Shown in pieces: positions 9,791 to 19,137 of a stretch of 64,000 nucleotides of DNA (position 1 is its first letter; each line of letters opens with the position of its first letter). This stretch comes from Cristatella mucedo. Taxonomy: Eukaryota > Bryozoa > Phylactolaemata > Cristatellidae. The notes below the pieces were generated by a model, which ran no database searches, was not told the DNA's origin, and saw nothing but the letters and a program-made list of their open reading frames with translations. A program made the translations under genes and the position numbers. The DNA lies in contig WPIO01000075.1 of the NCBI GenBank assembly GCA_009760855.2, positions 1,711,001 through 1,775,000 of the forward strand, given 5' to 3'.

Positions 9791-11312
9791 ATGGCAAGTG
9801 CACCTATCGATAGTATACTTGAATTGGGAGATAATGAGTTTCCTGATTATAAACTTTGAGATTATCAATTCAGAGAGTTTTATCAAGCTAACGGTAACGA
9901 AACTGATAGCATTTCTAGTAAACTAGTTGCATTCATTGTTCCTGGTCCTGGTGAACAACAAACGTGCTATGTCCTATCTGATGGCTATCTTCTACTTGAA
10001 GGTCAACTGCAAGCACAAACTGCTGCTGGTGGTGCTTTTGCTGCCCCAGCTAGAGCTCTTTCTGTTGGATTTGCTAACAATGCTGGTGCATGGATGTTTA
10101 ACAGTATGAGAGTTAGACTTGGTGCTGAAGAAATTGAAAGCCTTCCTCTTGCACAAGGTGTTGGAACTGTTTCAACGTTAATGGGTCTACTTTGCTATCC
10201 AAACGATTACAATAGAACTGAAGGTCTTGCAACAGGATGGAAAAATGATAAAGCGATGAGCTCAATGGAAGATATGTATACGAATCCCACTCCATATGTT
10301 AGTCCTGCTGCTTCTGGAGCTACTGATAAAAACATTGGTTTCGTTTATAGAAGGGGTGTTATAAACAACCTTGTTGATGAAAATGGAAACTTTAGTATTA
10401 CTCTTCCACTATCAAGAATGTCTGTTTTTTGTGCTGACATGAATACAATTCTTTGTAATATTTCATTTACATTTGAAATGACAAGAGTTGGCGGATTTGA
10501 TAAAGATGCTATTCTAACTGGAGCATCTGGTGCTAATAATGATTTGATTTCAAGAAATATTACTGCCGCTGCTGATGGAACTTGGAATGCTTTCAAAATC
10601 GCAATGACAAAAATGAGTTTGTCATTCCATGTGTTGTATCAAAAGAAAGTATCCAAAGAGCACTTGCAGATATCTCAAGTGAGAGATCAAAGAAAATTAG
10701 ACTAAACTACAGAGCTAGACGCTATGAAAACGCTACAATCACAGCACCCAATCAAACAACTAAATTCACTAAAACTGTATCAGTTCAAAATACAATTGAT
10801 ACAGTTAGATGGTTGATTGTTGCAGCTCAAAGTTATGATAAATATGATAATTACACTGTAAATTCTTGCACTTACAATCATTGTGATATCAAGATTTTTT
10901 CTGTACTTGCTAATGGATCTAAGCAATATCCTTCTGTCCCAAGAGCTAATTTACCAAAATTTGGAAAGTGTGCACCAGCTTATATGGATTTCACGACTTT
11001 CAGAAAACAACACCTTCTTGGTCTTAATGAGGTCACTGAACTAACGTTGGTCACACTCATCCTGAGTGGATGACACTTTGTCCTATTCATGTGGTTGACT
11101 TGCAATACAATGATGAACCTCTTAGAGTAACCTCTAGACTTAATGTAACTATTGAATTTAATAGTGTTAATATTCCTGCTGGAGGTATTCTCATTCACTA
11201 TTTGACTATTTTTGAGAATAGTCCTGAAAAAACAGCAAATGGTAGTGTTGCTAACTTCACTTGCAGTAATGGAATGACTGCTTACGATAGACAAGATTTA
11301 AAAAACTTATAA
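9791..11312 (+). pseudogene. Major capsid protein, double-jelly-roll type
   Basis: At about 507 codons from the ATG at 9,791 to TAA at 11,310-11,312, this is the longest viral gene here. It sits where the capsid gene is expected, after the virion-type genes. Segments such as 'YLLLEGQLQAQTAAGG', 'GAWMFNSMRVRLGAEEIESL' and 'GTVSTLMGLLCYPNDY' fit the N-terminal jelly roll of Polinton/adintovirus capsid proteins. The second half is strand-rich, with 'TVDTVRWLIVAAQS'-like spacing. An in-frame TGA at 9,857-9,859 and frameshifts near 10,600-10,660 and 11,040-11,070 inactivate it. The next gene's ATG overlaps the stop. A structure prediction of each open piece would confirm the fold. Confidence 0.7.
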
Positions 11313-12149
11313 TGACTAAATATAATGCAAAAAAAATTATTCAAGAATCTGATGAGTGGAAGAAAACTATAAGTTTAAATATTGGTGGATCAGAAGTTTA
11401 TTCTGTTTTAGGTAATGATATGGTTTTTTGTTCACAAATAGATTGTAATATAGAATTAATTGCAAATAGAAAACTAAAAAAATATATTTCAAATTCTCAG
11501 CTGATGAGGTTTCCGCAAATGTTATTTGGTAAAGTATTTGAACCTATTGCTAGTAAATATTTAGAAATGAAATTAGATAGAAAGATTGAAAACGCAAATG
11601 ATTGCTTTACTTCTGATGGAGTATACCATAACTCACCTGATGGAATTATAGATGAAGATACAGTAATAGAAATAAAATGTTTATGGATTAGAAGTATAGT
11701 TGTAGAATTTATACCGAAACAATATTCAGCGCAGTGTTTATTAAGATTACATGTACTAAAATTAAGTAGATGCTTCTATAGTGAGTTTGAAATATTCGTT
11801 GAAGGTTTGAATTGTCAAGAAGCACCTAAAGATTATGTAGCGGCTGGAACAGTTAGGATTCCTACAAATTATGTTTTTGATATGCCAATTAGAGAACCAC
11901 TATTCATGTATTTACTTAAAGATGAGAAATACCATGATTTTGAATTTAATATAATATGTGATTATTGTCGTTTTAGCAATAAAAAAGTGTTGGTTTTGAC
12001 ATAAAATATTATATAAAAAAGCTGAGATACATTGTGTTGAAGAAGAAGATCCTTTTGGATTTGCAAGGATTGTTCCAGTAGTTAGAGAAATATTAAATAG
12101 AAGTAAAATACTAATTGATAATTATATAGACAATGAGCAAGTTTCATAG
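11312..12149 (+). pseudogene. YqaJ-like PD-(D/E)XK exonuclease
   Basis: The 230-codon open frame carries a PD-(D/E)XK nuclease core of the YqaJ/lambda-exonuclease type. It has 'FGKVFEPIASKYLEMK' (the G-x-x-x-E helix), then 'HNSPDGIIDEDTVIEIKC' with the catalytic Asp and the E-x-K pair, then 'YSAQCLLRLHVL' with the helix Gln. These 5'-3' exonucleases make single-stranded ends for recombination, often with a single-strand-annealing partner; none is seen here. A frameshift near 11,990 cuts off the last 50 residues, whose natural stop is at 12,147-12,149. The start overlaps the capsid stop (TAATG), and the end overlaps the third fibre gene by 17 bases. Confidence 0.75.
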
Positions 12150-12991
12150 TGAAGATTTCGTATCAAAATTTAATGGTATTATCCTGTCTCATTTAAATGC
12201 AAATGGAGATATAATTATAAATTTATCAAATCCAATTAATGATTCTGATTCAGTAACAAAATCATATGCAGACATAAACATTGTTGTTAATTCAGCAGGC
12301 TGACTTAATCGTGCTGGTAAAACAATTACTAATCTGGAACGAGGTGTAAATCTAACTGATAGAGTTAATGTTAGTCAAATAAATAACTATGTTATAAGAA
12401 CTGGCGATAAAATGCTGGGAGACTTAAACATGAATAGTTTTGCTATAACGTCCAATTATTGGAATTCAGGTAATGCTAAACCAGAAGTATTAAATGATGA
12501 TTATTGTGTGACATATGGTGGAATGAAAAGAGATGTATGCCTTTCAACGCATTTCCTTTAACAAAAAATATTGGTATGGGTGGTTATTCAATAACAAAGG
12601 TTGCGGAGCCTGCTAATCCTTCTGACGTTGCAACTCAATCTTAGGTAGATAAAACAGTTAAACAATAACAGAAGTAATAGCTATCTCAATGGATGTTAAT
12701 TCAAAGAATTCAATTTTAAACCTTTCAGCACCTTATTCATGGACACATAAAACAGCTCTACCTTAAATGATATTAAATATTATGGTTGTTGAAGCATCAA
12801 ATTGTGTGTTTCTAAAACCTAATAGTGATAAAACAGTTGTATCTGGAGATGTAAGAGCAATAAATACTTCTCCAATAGGTGTTGACTTAAAGTATCATGT
12901 ATATTTACTAGATTGCCGACAGACTATTACTTCATTGATAGTAACTCTTTTAACTTGTTACTTTACGTTTACCTTTAACAAGAGGAAATAG
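12133..12991 (+). pseudogene. Phage-tail-fibre-like repeat protein (fibre 3)
   Basis: The ATG at 12,133 opens a frame with fibre units: 'NLSNPINDSDSVTKSYADI', then after an in-frame TGA 'ITNLERGVNLTDRV' and 'GDKMLGDLNMNSFAI', and in another frame 'GGYSITKVAEPANPSDVATQ'. These are the same 'N-L-x-x-P-x-N-x-x-D-A/S-V/A-T-K-x-Y/V-x-D' unit and 'G-D-K/T-M-x-G-x-L-x-M' strand as the two fibre genes at the left side, but on the opposite strand and about 10 kb away. The C-terminal part from about 12,670 is unrelated in sequence and would be the tip domain. Several stops and frame changes break it. The exact end is uncertain; it converges on the zinc-finger gene. Confidence 0.55.
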
Positions 12992-13886
12992 TTTTGAAAT
13001 AGCACATATAGCTTCATGGTCTAAACAATGATGTAATGATGTAGAGCAACATTTTTTTTAAGTGTTTCTTAACTAATGAATGTAATTTAGTTGGTCTCTC
13101 TTTCTTAAATGAATTAGTATTTATGTTACAATATGAACAAATTATAATTGTATCATTACGCATAAGACTAGAATCAAATTATGTTTCATTTATATCTTTA
13201 TCACAGATATCACACCAGTCAAGCAACGGATTGACTTCAAGGTTTTGTCGCTCACTTTTAGGTCTCTTCATTCTATGGCTCCAGCCTATCTTTCAGAGAT
13301 ACTACCCCATCAGGCAAAGCATCGTACCACTGGCTTTTCGGAATCCAACAGTCTAGAAATACCTCGTACAAACCTTAAATCCTTTGGGGACCGTGCATTT
13401 AGCTCGTATGCTCCCACAGCCTGGAACTCCCTCCCGACCTGCATCAGAACATCCCCTGACCTGACCACATTTAAAAGAAACTTAAAAACATACCTATTTA
13501 GGACAGCATTTAGTGGGTCCTTGTGATTCGTCCTCGATGTGCTTATGCGTGCTGACACTGTTCATGTTGCCACTAACCACATTTGCATGCTGACCCAGTG
13601 CATGTAACCCCTAACCATGTTATTCATTTTGTTTGTTTTTCAAGCATGATTTTACTTACTATTCTATTGCGTATCACTTTGCAGCAAATGTAAAGCGCCT
13701 AGAAAGAGATTAAGTTCTCTGAGGGCGCTTTATCAAGTGCAATATTATTATTATTATATTATTATTACAACGTATTTCATATTTTTGTTTTGGTCTTTTT
13801 ACTTTTTGATGACAATAAGGATGTCCTGATTCAAGGTACTCAGTTTTATTAAATGTATTTAAACATATATCACAAAATATTTCCAT
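12950..13886 (-). pseudogene. Small zinc-finger protein gene split by an L2 insertion
   Basis: The ATG at 13,886 opens 'MEIFCDICLNTFNKTEYLES' and then 'GHPYCH', a C-x-x-C / H-x-x-C-H type zinc-binding unit. The frame is interrupted at about 13,768 by a 5'-truncated L2 retrotransposon. Matching sequence resumes on the far side at about 13,212 with another 'WCDICDKDI' and 'CSYCN' and runs to a TAA at 12,950-12,952. Removing the insert leaves about 381 bases, a whole number of codons, with one further in-frame stop. The protein would be about 126 residues and could bind DNA or RNA; no named family is recognised. It diverges from the integrase and converges with fibre 3. Confidence 0.6.
13213..13768 (+). 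mobile_element. 5'-truncated L2 LINE inserted in the viral element
   Basis: The insert starts at 'CAAGCAACGGATTGACTT', which matches the end of the reverse transcriptase ORF in the other L2 copies of this window ('RTNLKSFGDRAFSSYAP' is readable). It contains the 3' UTR with the terminal hairpin 'AAAGCGCC...GGGCGCTTT' and ends in (ATT)n. Its base composition contrasts with the AT-rich flanks. It lies inside the zinc-finger gene, proving that the viral element was already in the host genome. Confidence 0.85.
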
Positions 13887-13915
13887 TCTCTATAGAATGT
13901 CATTTTTAACTCTAA

Positions 13916-14767
13916 ATGAAAAAAAGAAGGTAAATTCAATACTGACTCAGATATAAGTCAAGTATTCAAACCATGACCTAAGAATATTTCACAAGGTTTC
14001 TTTAATATTGTTGAACCAAATGAAAATCATCAAGCAGACATTTTATATATGCCTAATGATTCCGGATATAGATATGCTTTGAGTGTTATTGATGTTGCTA
14101 GTAGAGACAAAGATTCAAGACCAGTTTAAGCAAAATGTTCCAAAGAAGTAACAAAAGCAATAACAGATATTTAAAATAAAGGTCCTTTTAAATGGCCAAA
14201 GAAAATGACAGTAGATACAGGATCAGAGTTTAAAAGAGAGTTTGCTAAAGAAATGAAAAAACATGAAACACAAATTATTGACGGTACAAGTAAAAAGAGT
14301 GCTGCATTAGTTGAAAGAATGAATAGAACAGTAGCTGAGAAAGCATTTATTGCACAGCATGAAAAAGAAATAGAAAGTATCAATACTGGAGACTATACTA
14401 GAAACAGAGTGGATTTATAATTTACCAAAGATTATTGACTATCTAAATAATAGTATTACAAAAGCAACTGGTAAAACGCTTGCTAAAGCAAAAAAAAAGA
14501 AAAAGTAAACCTAAAGAAACTAAAATACCCTAGACAAGTAGGAGAACAAGAACAGTTATTAGAACTTGGAACAACTGTTAGATATTTATTAGAACTAGGT
14601 GAACAAGAGTATGAAAAAAAAGAAGAAGAGCTACAGGTTCGATATGGAGTTTAACTAAATATAATATTGTTAGAATAATGGTATTGCGAGAGCAACCGGT
14701 GCGTTTTTGGGTAAATGATGTTATAAGAAGTTTTTTTAGAGAGAAGTTGCAAGTTGATAAGACTTAG
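13916..14767 (+). pseudogene. Polinton-type (retroviral-like DDE) integrase
   Basis: The catalytic triad positions can be read: Asp in 'NHQADILYMPND', Asp in 'MTVDTGSEFKREF' and Glu in 'SAALVERMNRTVAEKAF'. Between them lies 'YALSVIDVASRD', the hallmark of Polinton and Ty3/retroviral-type integrases that insert element DNA. The C-terminal part, in other frames, resembles the SH3/chromo-like tail of these enzymes ('LREQPVRFWVND' and 'SFFREKLQVD'). There are in-frame stops near 13,980, 14,130 and 14,175 and several frameshifts after 14,400. The N-terminal zinc-binding part is not evident, so the gene seems short at the front. Its stop overlaps that of the convergent two-TM gene. Confidence 0.8.
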
Positions 14768-15159
14768 TATATACTTATATTTTCTAATGGATCAATTAAT
14801 ATTTTATTTAATTCTTCTTTGGTTATTTTATCATCATCTAAAGCATCTACTATCTTTGAAACTAAAATATGATATGCTTGAAGAGTAAATCTTTTGTTTC
14901 TATCAATTTGCGATATTGTATTATCTATGGAGATTATCATTGTTGCTAAACTTCCTAAAACAGTTACTATAAGAGAAAGGTCCTCATATTTTGGAATATA
15001 CGTACTGGTTACTGTAATTGCAAGACTCAATAGAATACCTATAAATTTAAAAGAATACCTAATACGGATTAATTTAGTTAGACAACCTGTAATCTTATCA
15101 TTATCTAAAAGTATTTTGTTATATTTATCATTAGCATATTTACTTCTTAGATCTGACAT
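14764..15159 (-). CDS. Two-transmembrane protein, SLATT-like topology
   Basis: This uninterrupted 131-codon frame encodes a basic N-terminal helix and then two membrane segments, 'FIGILLSLAITVTSTYI' and 'LSLIVTVLGSLATMIISI', separated by a short loop. A C-terminal helical cytosolic part follows ('DRNKRFTLQAYHILVSKIV'). The order (charged helix, 2TM hairpin, charged helix with conserved-looking R and aromatic residues) is reminiscent of bacterial SLATT-domain proteins, predicted pore-forming partners in nucleotide-signalling defence systems. That similarity is topological and unproven; a simple viral membrane protein is equally possible. It is one of very few viral genes still open. Its end overlaps the integrase end by four bases. 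Confidence 0.55.
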   Translation of the reverse strand: MSDLRSKYANDKYNKILLDNDKITGCLTKLIRIRYSFKFIGILLSLAITVTSTYIPKYEDLSLIVTVLGSLATMIISIDNTISQIDRNKRFTLQAYHILVSKIVDALDDDKITKEELNKILIDPLENISIY

Positions 15160-15169
15160 GTCTTGCTCC

Positions 15170-15800
15170 TATATTAACAATCAACTTCTTCTGGAATATG
15201 ACATTCTTTTCTCTAGTATTTTATCACAATGAGTTTTATTTGTGTAAAAATGTATACATAAGCTAACAAGTATATCTGTATTAGATAAATACTTATTGAA
15301 TTTTTCAAAAAGTTGCCTTACAAATGAATGCAAATATTGTGTTTTTGTTAATCTTTTTTAGGACCATAAATTTATTTTAATAAACTTCCCAAAATCTTAA
15401 CAATAATCTGATGTGCAATTAAAACATATATATTGATATTTTTCACTATAATCTTTCATTACTTGTATTATATAAAATAAAGTTGCAATTAATAATGTTT
15501 CTGTGTTTTTATATAGTATAGAATCAGATTTTAATTCATGAACAATAATGTCTTCTTTAGCAACAACTCCAAAATTATCTTCATTTATAATAGGTAAATT
15601 AGTAACTTTTAAAACTAGTGTATTTATATCAACTCCAGAAACAGGATAATGAACTATACGTGATTAATTACCATATTTATTATTAAAAACTGGAATTAAC
15701 ACCAAACTTTAATACATATAAATATGTTGTTCTGTTTGCTAATTGATTGAATATTTCACCATCACTATGAGAATATTCACCTTTTTCAGAGATATTTATA
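15170..15800 (-). pseudogene. Unknown decayed gene at the right end of the element
   Basis: Protein-like stretches occur in changing frames on the minus strand: 'GEYSHSDGEIFNQLANRTTY', 'VHYPVSGVDINTLVLKVTN', 'YSEKYQYICFNCTSDYC' and 'FVRQLFEKFNKYLSNTDIL'. They are long and charged enough to be remnants of one gene of about 200 codons with two or more frameshifts. The stops lie just before the start of the two-TM gene. No family is recognised. The Cys-x-x-Cys...Cys could bind zinc. Confidence 0.35.
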
Positions 15801-15870
15801 CTAAGAAAATAAAATTGTTGAATTGAAAAAAAAATATAAGACAGAAGTTTTAGTGTTAGAGGAAGAGATC

Positions 15871-15955
15871 CATTCCGGGATCATTTTCATTTGAAAACTG
15901 CGAATGCGAACGATAGTGAGCATGAGTAGTTTGAAAAATGAAAATGTTCCGGAAG
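15871..15955. repeat. Imperfect inverted repeat at the element boundary
   Basis: An arm beginning 'ATTCCGGGATCATTTTCAT' at 15,872 pairs with the complement of 'ATGAAAATGTTCCGGAA' ending at 15,955. Arms of about 27 bases with a few mismatches flank a loop of about 28 bases. It lies within 40 bases of the switch from AT-rich viral to mixed host composition. It may be a terminal structure of the viral element or a small independent palindrome. Confidence 0.55.
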
Positions 15956-17690
15956 TTTATTTTTCCTACAACAGACGGAGAAGGCGACGAAGACAAACGA
16001 CTGTGGGTGGCTGAGAGTCACCAACAGTCGCTCTCGCGAGGTGTCCGCCCACACGCCCCGCATTTAGGGGTAATCCGACAAAGCGCGAAACAACAAAAGC
16101 GAGAAATAAAGTAAGCGCACTGGATAAAAGTGCGTACATTTAATTTTTTAAGAATGCCGGATTTATATAGACATTTATAGTTACAGTATTTTATTATAAA
16201 GCGTACGTGCAGTGCGCACAGCACAGTTGCTAAAGTTTATTATCACGTTATAGTTTGTGCCAGCTTTTAAATATATTTTGAATGGTAAGGTCATTCGTCA
16301 AAAATTAATATAGCCTAATAATGCCAGTCTGTGTTTTAACTAGATGCTCAGGTCGTGTGCGATTAATTGAAGGTAATCTCCATCTAGGACTGTTTTATGG
16401 TTGGTTGCTGATGTTCGAAGCACAAATATTCGGGTTTCACGAATGGCTGCGGGGCACTGGTATAAAGCTTCCACTTCCACAGTAGTTGTGAGAATACTAC
16501 GGTTTTGATTCTAAGTTATATAAAATGCTGTTAGAATTGTACCCACCAAATTTCATGCAATTACACTTGTGCTTCATCGTGCTATGGCCTCACGGACAGG
16601 GTCAGTCAGCTTATTATATTAACAAATTCAAACGGTGATAAGGCTTTCATTTTCAAAATAGGCGTCTTAAAACGGTGGTTTTCATTTCTCATGGTAGAAA
16701 ATGATAGCTTGGAATCACCATCGAAATGTCTTAAAATTGCGCATCGCGTTCTAGCACATGGCCTCAAATGGCTAAAGGCACCGTGCAATTTTGAGGTGCG
16801 ATACAAATGCCATTTTTATAATAGGCTTCGTTTAACTTCGGGCTTGATTCCGCATAATTGGAAATTGTGTTTAGGGTTAACGAAACAAATTGTACGGCAT
16901 TATTAATTATTATTATTATTGTACATATTTATTTTACATAGTAGACGAGCATTCTAATGCTCTCACCTTTAATGGCCCAGAATAATTAATCACTTTAATT
17001 CATCACCTTTAATGGCCCAGACTCGGCGAGCCTGCATATTTCTACATATTCCAACGGCGATATAGCTACCACTACCACAATAAGGTTGAGCAACTGAGGT
17101 TTGATTTCATGGTATGGCAAACAGTCTTTCAAGTTTACCAATTAAATTGCATTAGGACAGCCGGCGCTAGTTCTCATGCGATGGCCTGGCCCGCTCTGCT
17201 TTTTTGAACTACAATACAGCTACTATTTCAATAATAGGCGTCGTCGTCGAATCTCGGTTTCAATTGCTTATTATGGAAAAATGTATTATTGGGTCAATTC
17301 GATGAAATTAGCAGAAAAAATCCGCTACAGCAATGACGCTCAGAGCTGAAATTAATCTGACTTGCATTTTCAGATTTTCGTCATCACGGTATTAACTACT
17401 AGCTACGCTCTGGCAAAAATGCTTGAGCAGACATTCTGACTGGCTTTCTCAAAATCTGACTTGATAATTTGCCCTATTCAGCGTTTGAATTTGTAAAGCA
17501 CTAAGAAATTGCACGTACTACTATCACTGCCACACCAGTAGTGCGATTCAATGTTTGCTTCTGTTTTGCACATTAGTAATAGATTTGGAAGAAAACAAGC
17601 TGGTTAAATCAATTAAATCGCGTACTCAAAAAATCATAACTTTGCCCGCTTTTGTCGCAAGCACGTCTGTCGCAGTTGAGCACTATTGTC
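15956..17690. other. No gene seen; mixed-composition intergenic DNA
   Basis: I find no exon, RNA gene or known repeat here. Open frames are short and have no family features. A 20-base word 'TCACCTTTAATGGCCCAGA' occurs twice, at about 16,963 and 17,003, 40 bases apart. A short ATT run is at 16,903-16,920. Confidence 0.5.
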
Positions 17691-18153
17691 GGCGCGTTTT
17701 CATCGAGGCGCCCCACTACGATCCAGGCCCTCTGCTCTTAGCTTAAACCGCGCGTCTCAGCATAATTTCGGCAAGATTCGTCGAGAATCGCCGCCGCTCT
17801 TTACAAATCGCCGGCCAGAAGCGCAGCGCTCGAGCGCCAGCACGCGGAACGCTCACGCGTGCGGGCGCGCGGGCGTGACGTGACGTGATCGCGCCCGCGC
17901 GCAGGCCGAGAAGCGCAGCGGCTCCGCACGCCGCGCGACGCCGCATCGAAGCCGGTCGAAGACGCGCAAGCGCGCTGTTCAGCCGTCTGGCTGTACCGGC
18001 TCGTCCTCCGCCGCCGCAGTTCCAGTAGCTTCTGCGGTATTTGGACGGCGGTGACGACGCTTTCGTCGACGTCCTCTCGGCGGCGCCGGACACCGGTCGG
18101 CCAGCGGCGCCAAATTTCGCAAAGCCGTAATAGGCGACGGCGGCGGCGCCGCA

Positions 18154-18218
<65 letters not shown>

Positions 18219-18506
18219 CACCGTCCCTTCACTCCGATCTAGCGGGTGCGTAGAGGTCGCCGCTCGGGCGACGAATGAGCGGACGGCGGCGCGCGAAAGC
18301 TGTCGTCGAGCTACGTCAATGCCGCCCGCCAGCGATTCCGGTCGGTTGTCTAAATGCGGCTTCGGATCGACGACGTTGCGATAAGCGTCGTCGAGAAGGT
18401 CACGTTTGTCACGCGATCGGCCAGGAGCGCCGACGCGAGCAGCTGCGCTTGAGATACGCTAATCCCGAATGGCGTCTATCTGAGAAGCGACAGCGGTGGC
18501 GAGCGG
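17691..18506. promoter_or_regulatory. GC-rich, CpG-dense island upstream of the secreted-protein gene
   Basis: Composition changes sharply to GC-rich with many CpG pairs, and the stretch includes a long (GGC)n tract at 18,154-18,215. It ends at a TATA box and the first exon of the secreted-protein gene. An upstream promoter region is the natural reading. Arg- or Pro-run reading frames in it come from the GGC repeat. Confidence 0.5.
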
Positions 18507-18535
18507 TATAAAAAAGGGCGAACGCGCGCTCAGTT
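18507..18535 (+). promoter_or_regulatory. TATA box plus initiator
   Basis: TATAAAAAA starts at 18,507 and TCAGTT, which matches the animal initiator consensus, starts at 18,530 with its A at 18,532. The spacing from the first T of TATA to the A is 25 bases, slightly short of the usual 28-31. A splice donor (AAAG/GTAAGC) follows at 18,571-18,572, so the 5' untranslated first exon would be about 40 bases. Confidence 0.6.
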
Positions 18536-18575
18536 GGCCATCGTCAACTCGCCGGCGAACGTGACCGAAAGGTAA

Positions 18576-18576
<1 letters not shown>

Positions 18577-18610
<34 letters not shown>

Positions 18611-18883
18611 AGCGCGAAGCCTCGGTGAGAGCTCTCTGCAACGTTTCTTCCTGCAAATGCTGGCGATCACTCTCCGCTGAGACTTTGCCGGTGTGGAGTC
18701 CGGCACAGAGACGAGGCCAGCAGCAGCAGCAGCAGCAGCAGCGGCGGCGGCGGCGGCAGCAGCAGCAGCAGCAGCCACCGAAAAAAGAAATCCCCACAAG
18801 TGCCGAGGTTTTGACAGACCGGTTCATACCTTTGACATTGCCTAAGCTCGGCCTCCCCGCCCCCCCCCCCCCCCCCCCCCCCT
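18577..18883. repeat. GGC, CAG/GGC and poly-C tracts in intron 1
   Basis: A (GGC)n run at 18,577-18,611, a mixed (CAG)n/(GGC)n run at 18,717-18,777 and an uninterrupted C run at about 18,860-18,882 all lie in the first intron of the secreted-protein gene. They create homopolymer reading frames that are not genes. Confidence 0.85.
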
Positions 18884-19137
18884 CCGCACGCGTGGCCTTG
18901 GCTGAAGGAGTTGGACTCGACAGTTGTCTGCTACAGCCGTTAAGCCCGCCGAGGGGATACGCATCCTTGAACTGTAACGTCCAGTGTCCAACGCACCTGC
19001 TTCTGGGGAGGGGCTGTCTTTTCCTATCTATAAAAAAAAGCTCAGCTGCTTTAACCAGATTTATATTTTAGGATTTAGGAACTCTGGCTGCAGTCGTCGC
19101 CTCACGCGTCGCTTTCGCTCTCTTTGAAGGATCGAGA

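Larger units (their letters stand above)
1..15840. mobile_element. Endogenous Polinton/adintovirus-like element, decayed, left end outside window
   Basis: The block is strongly AT-rich and tightly packed with genes on both strands, and its composition changes abruptly near 15,840. It combines the module typical of Polintons and adintoviruses: adenain-like protease, packaging ATPase, double-jelly-roll-type capsid protein and retroviral-type integrase. Genes often touch or overlap (TAATG at 11,310; ATGA at 2,445), as in compact viral genomes. Most genes carry premature stops or frameshifts, and a retrotransposon has inserted at about 13,213-13,768, so this is a fixed, non-functional genomic copy. 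No protein-primed polymerase B gene is seen; it may lie to the left. Terminal repeats cannot be tested because only one end is present. The family assignment rests on motifs read by eye. Confidence 0.85.

Noticed and set aside
1-15840. Free virus or bacterial/phage contamination
   Set aside because: The L2 retrotransposon inside the zinc-finger gene and the general decay show a resident copy in an animal chromosome.
1-15840. A changed genetic code explaining the in-frame stops
   Set aside because: All three stop codons occur in-frame, and many true frameshifts are also present, so decay is the simpler explanation.
17743-19071. Several frames with Arg, Pro, Ala or Gln runs
   Set aside because: They arise from GGC and CAG repeats in the upstream island and intron 1; no codon structure or domain supports them.
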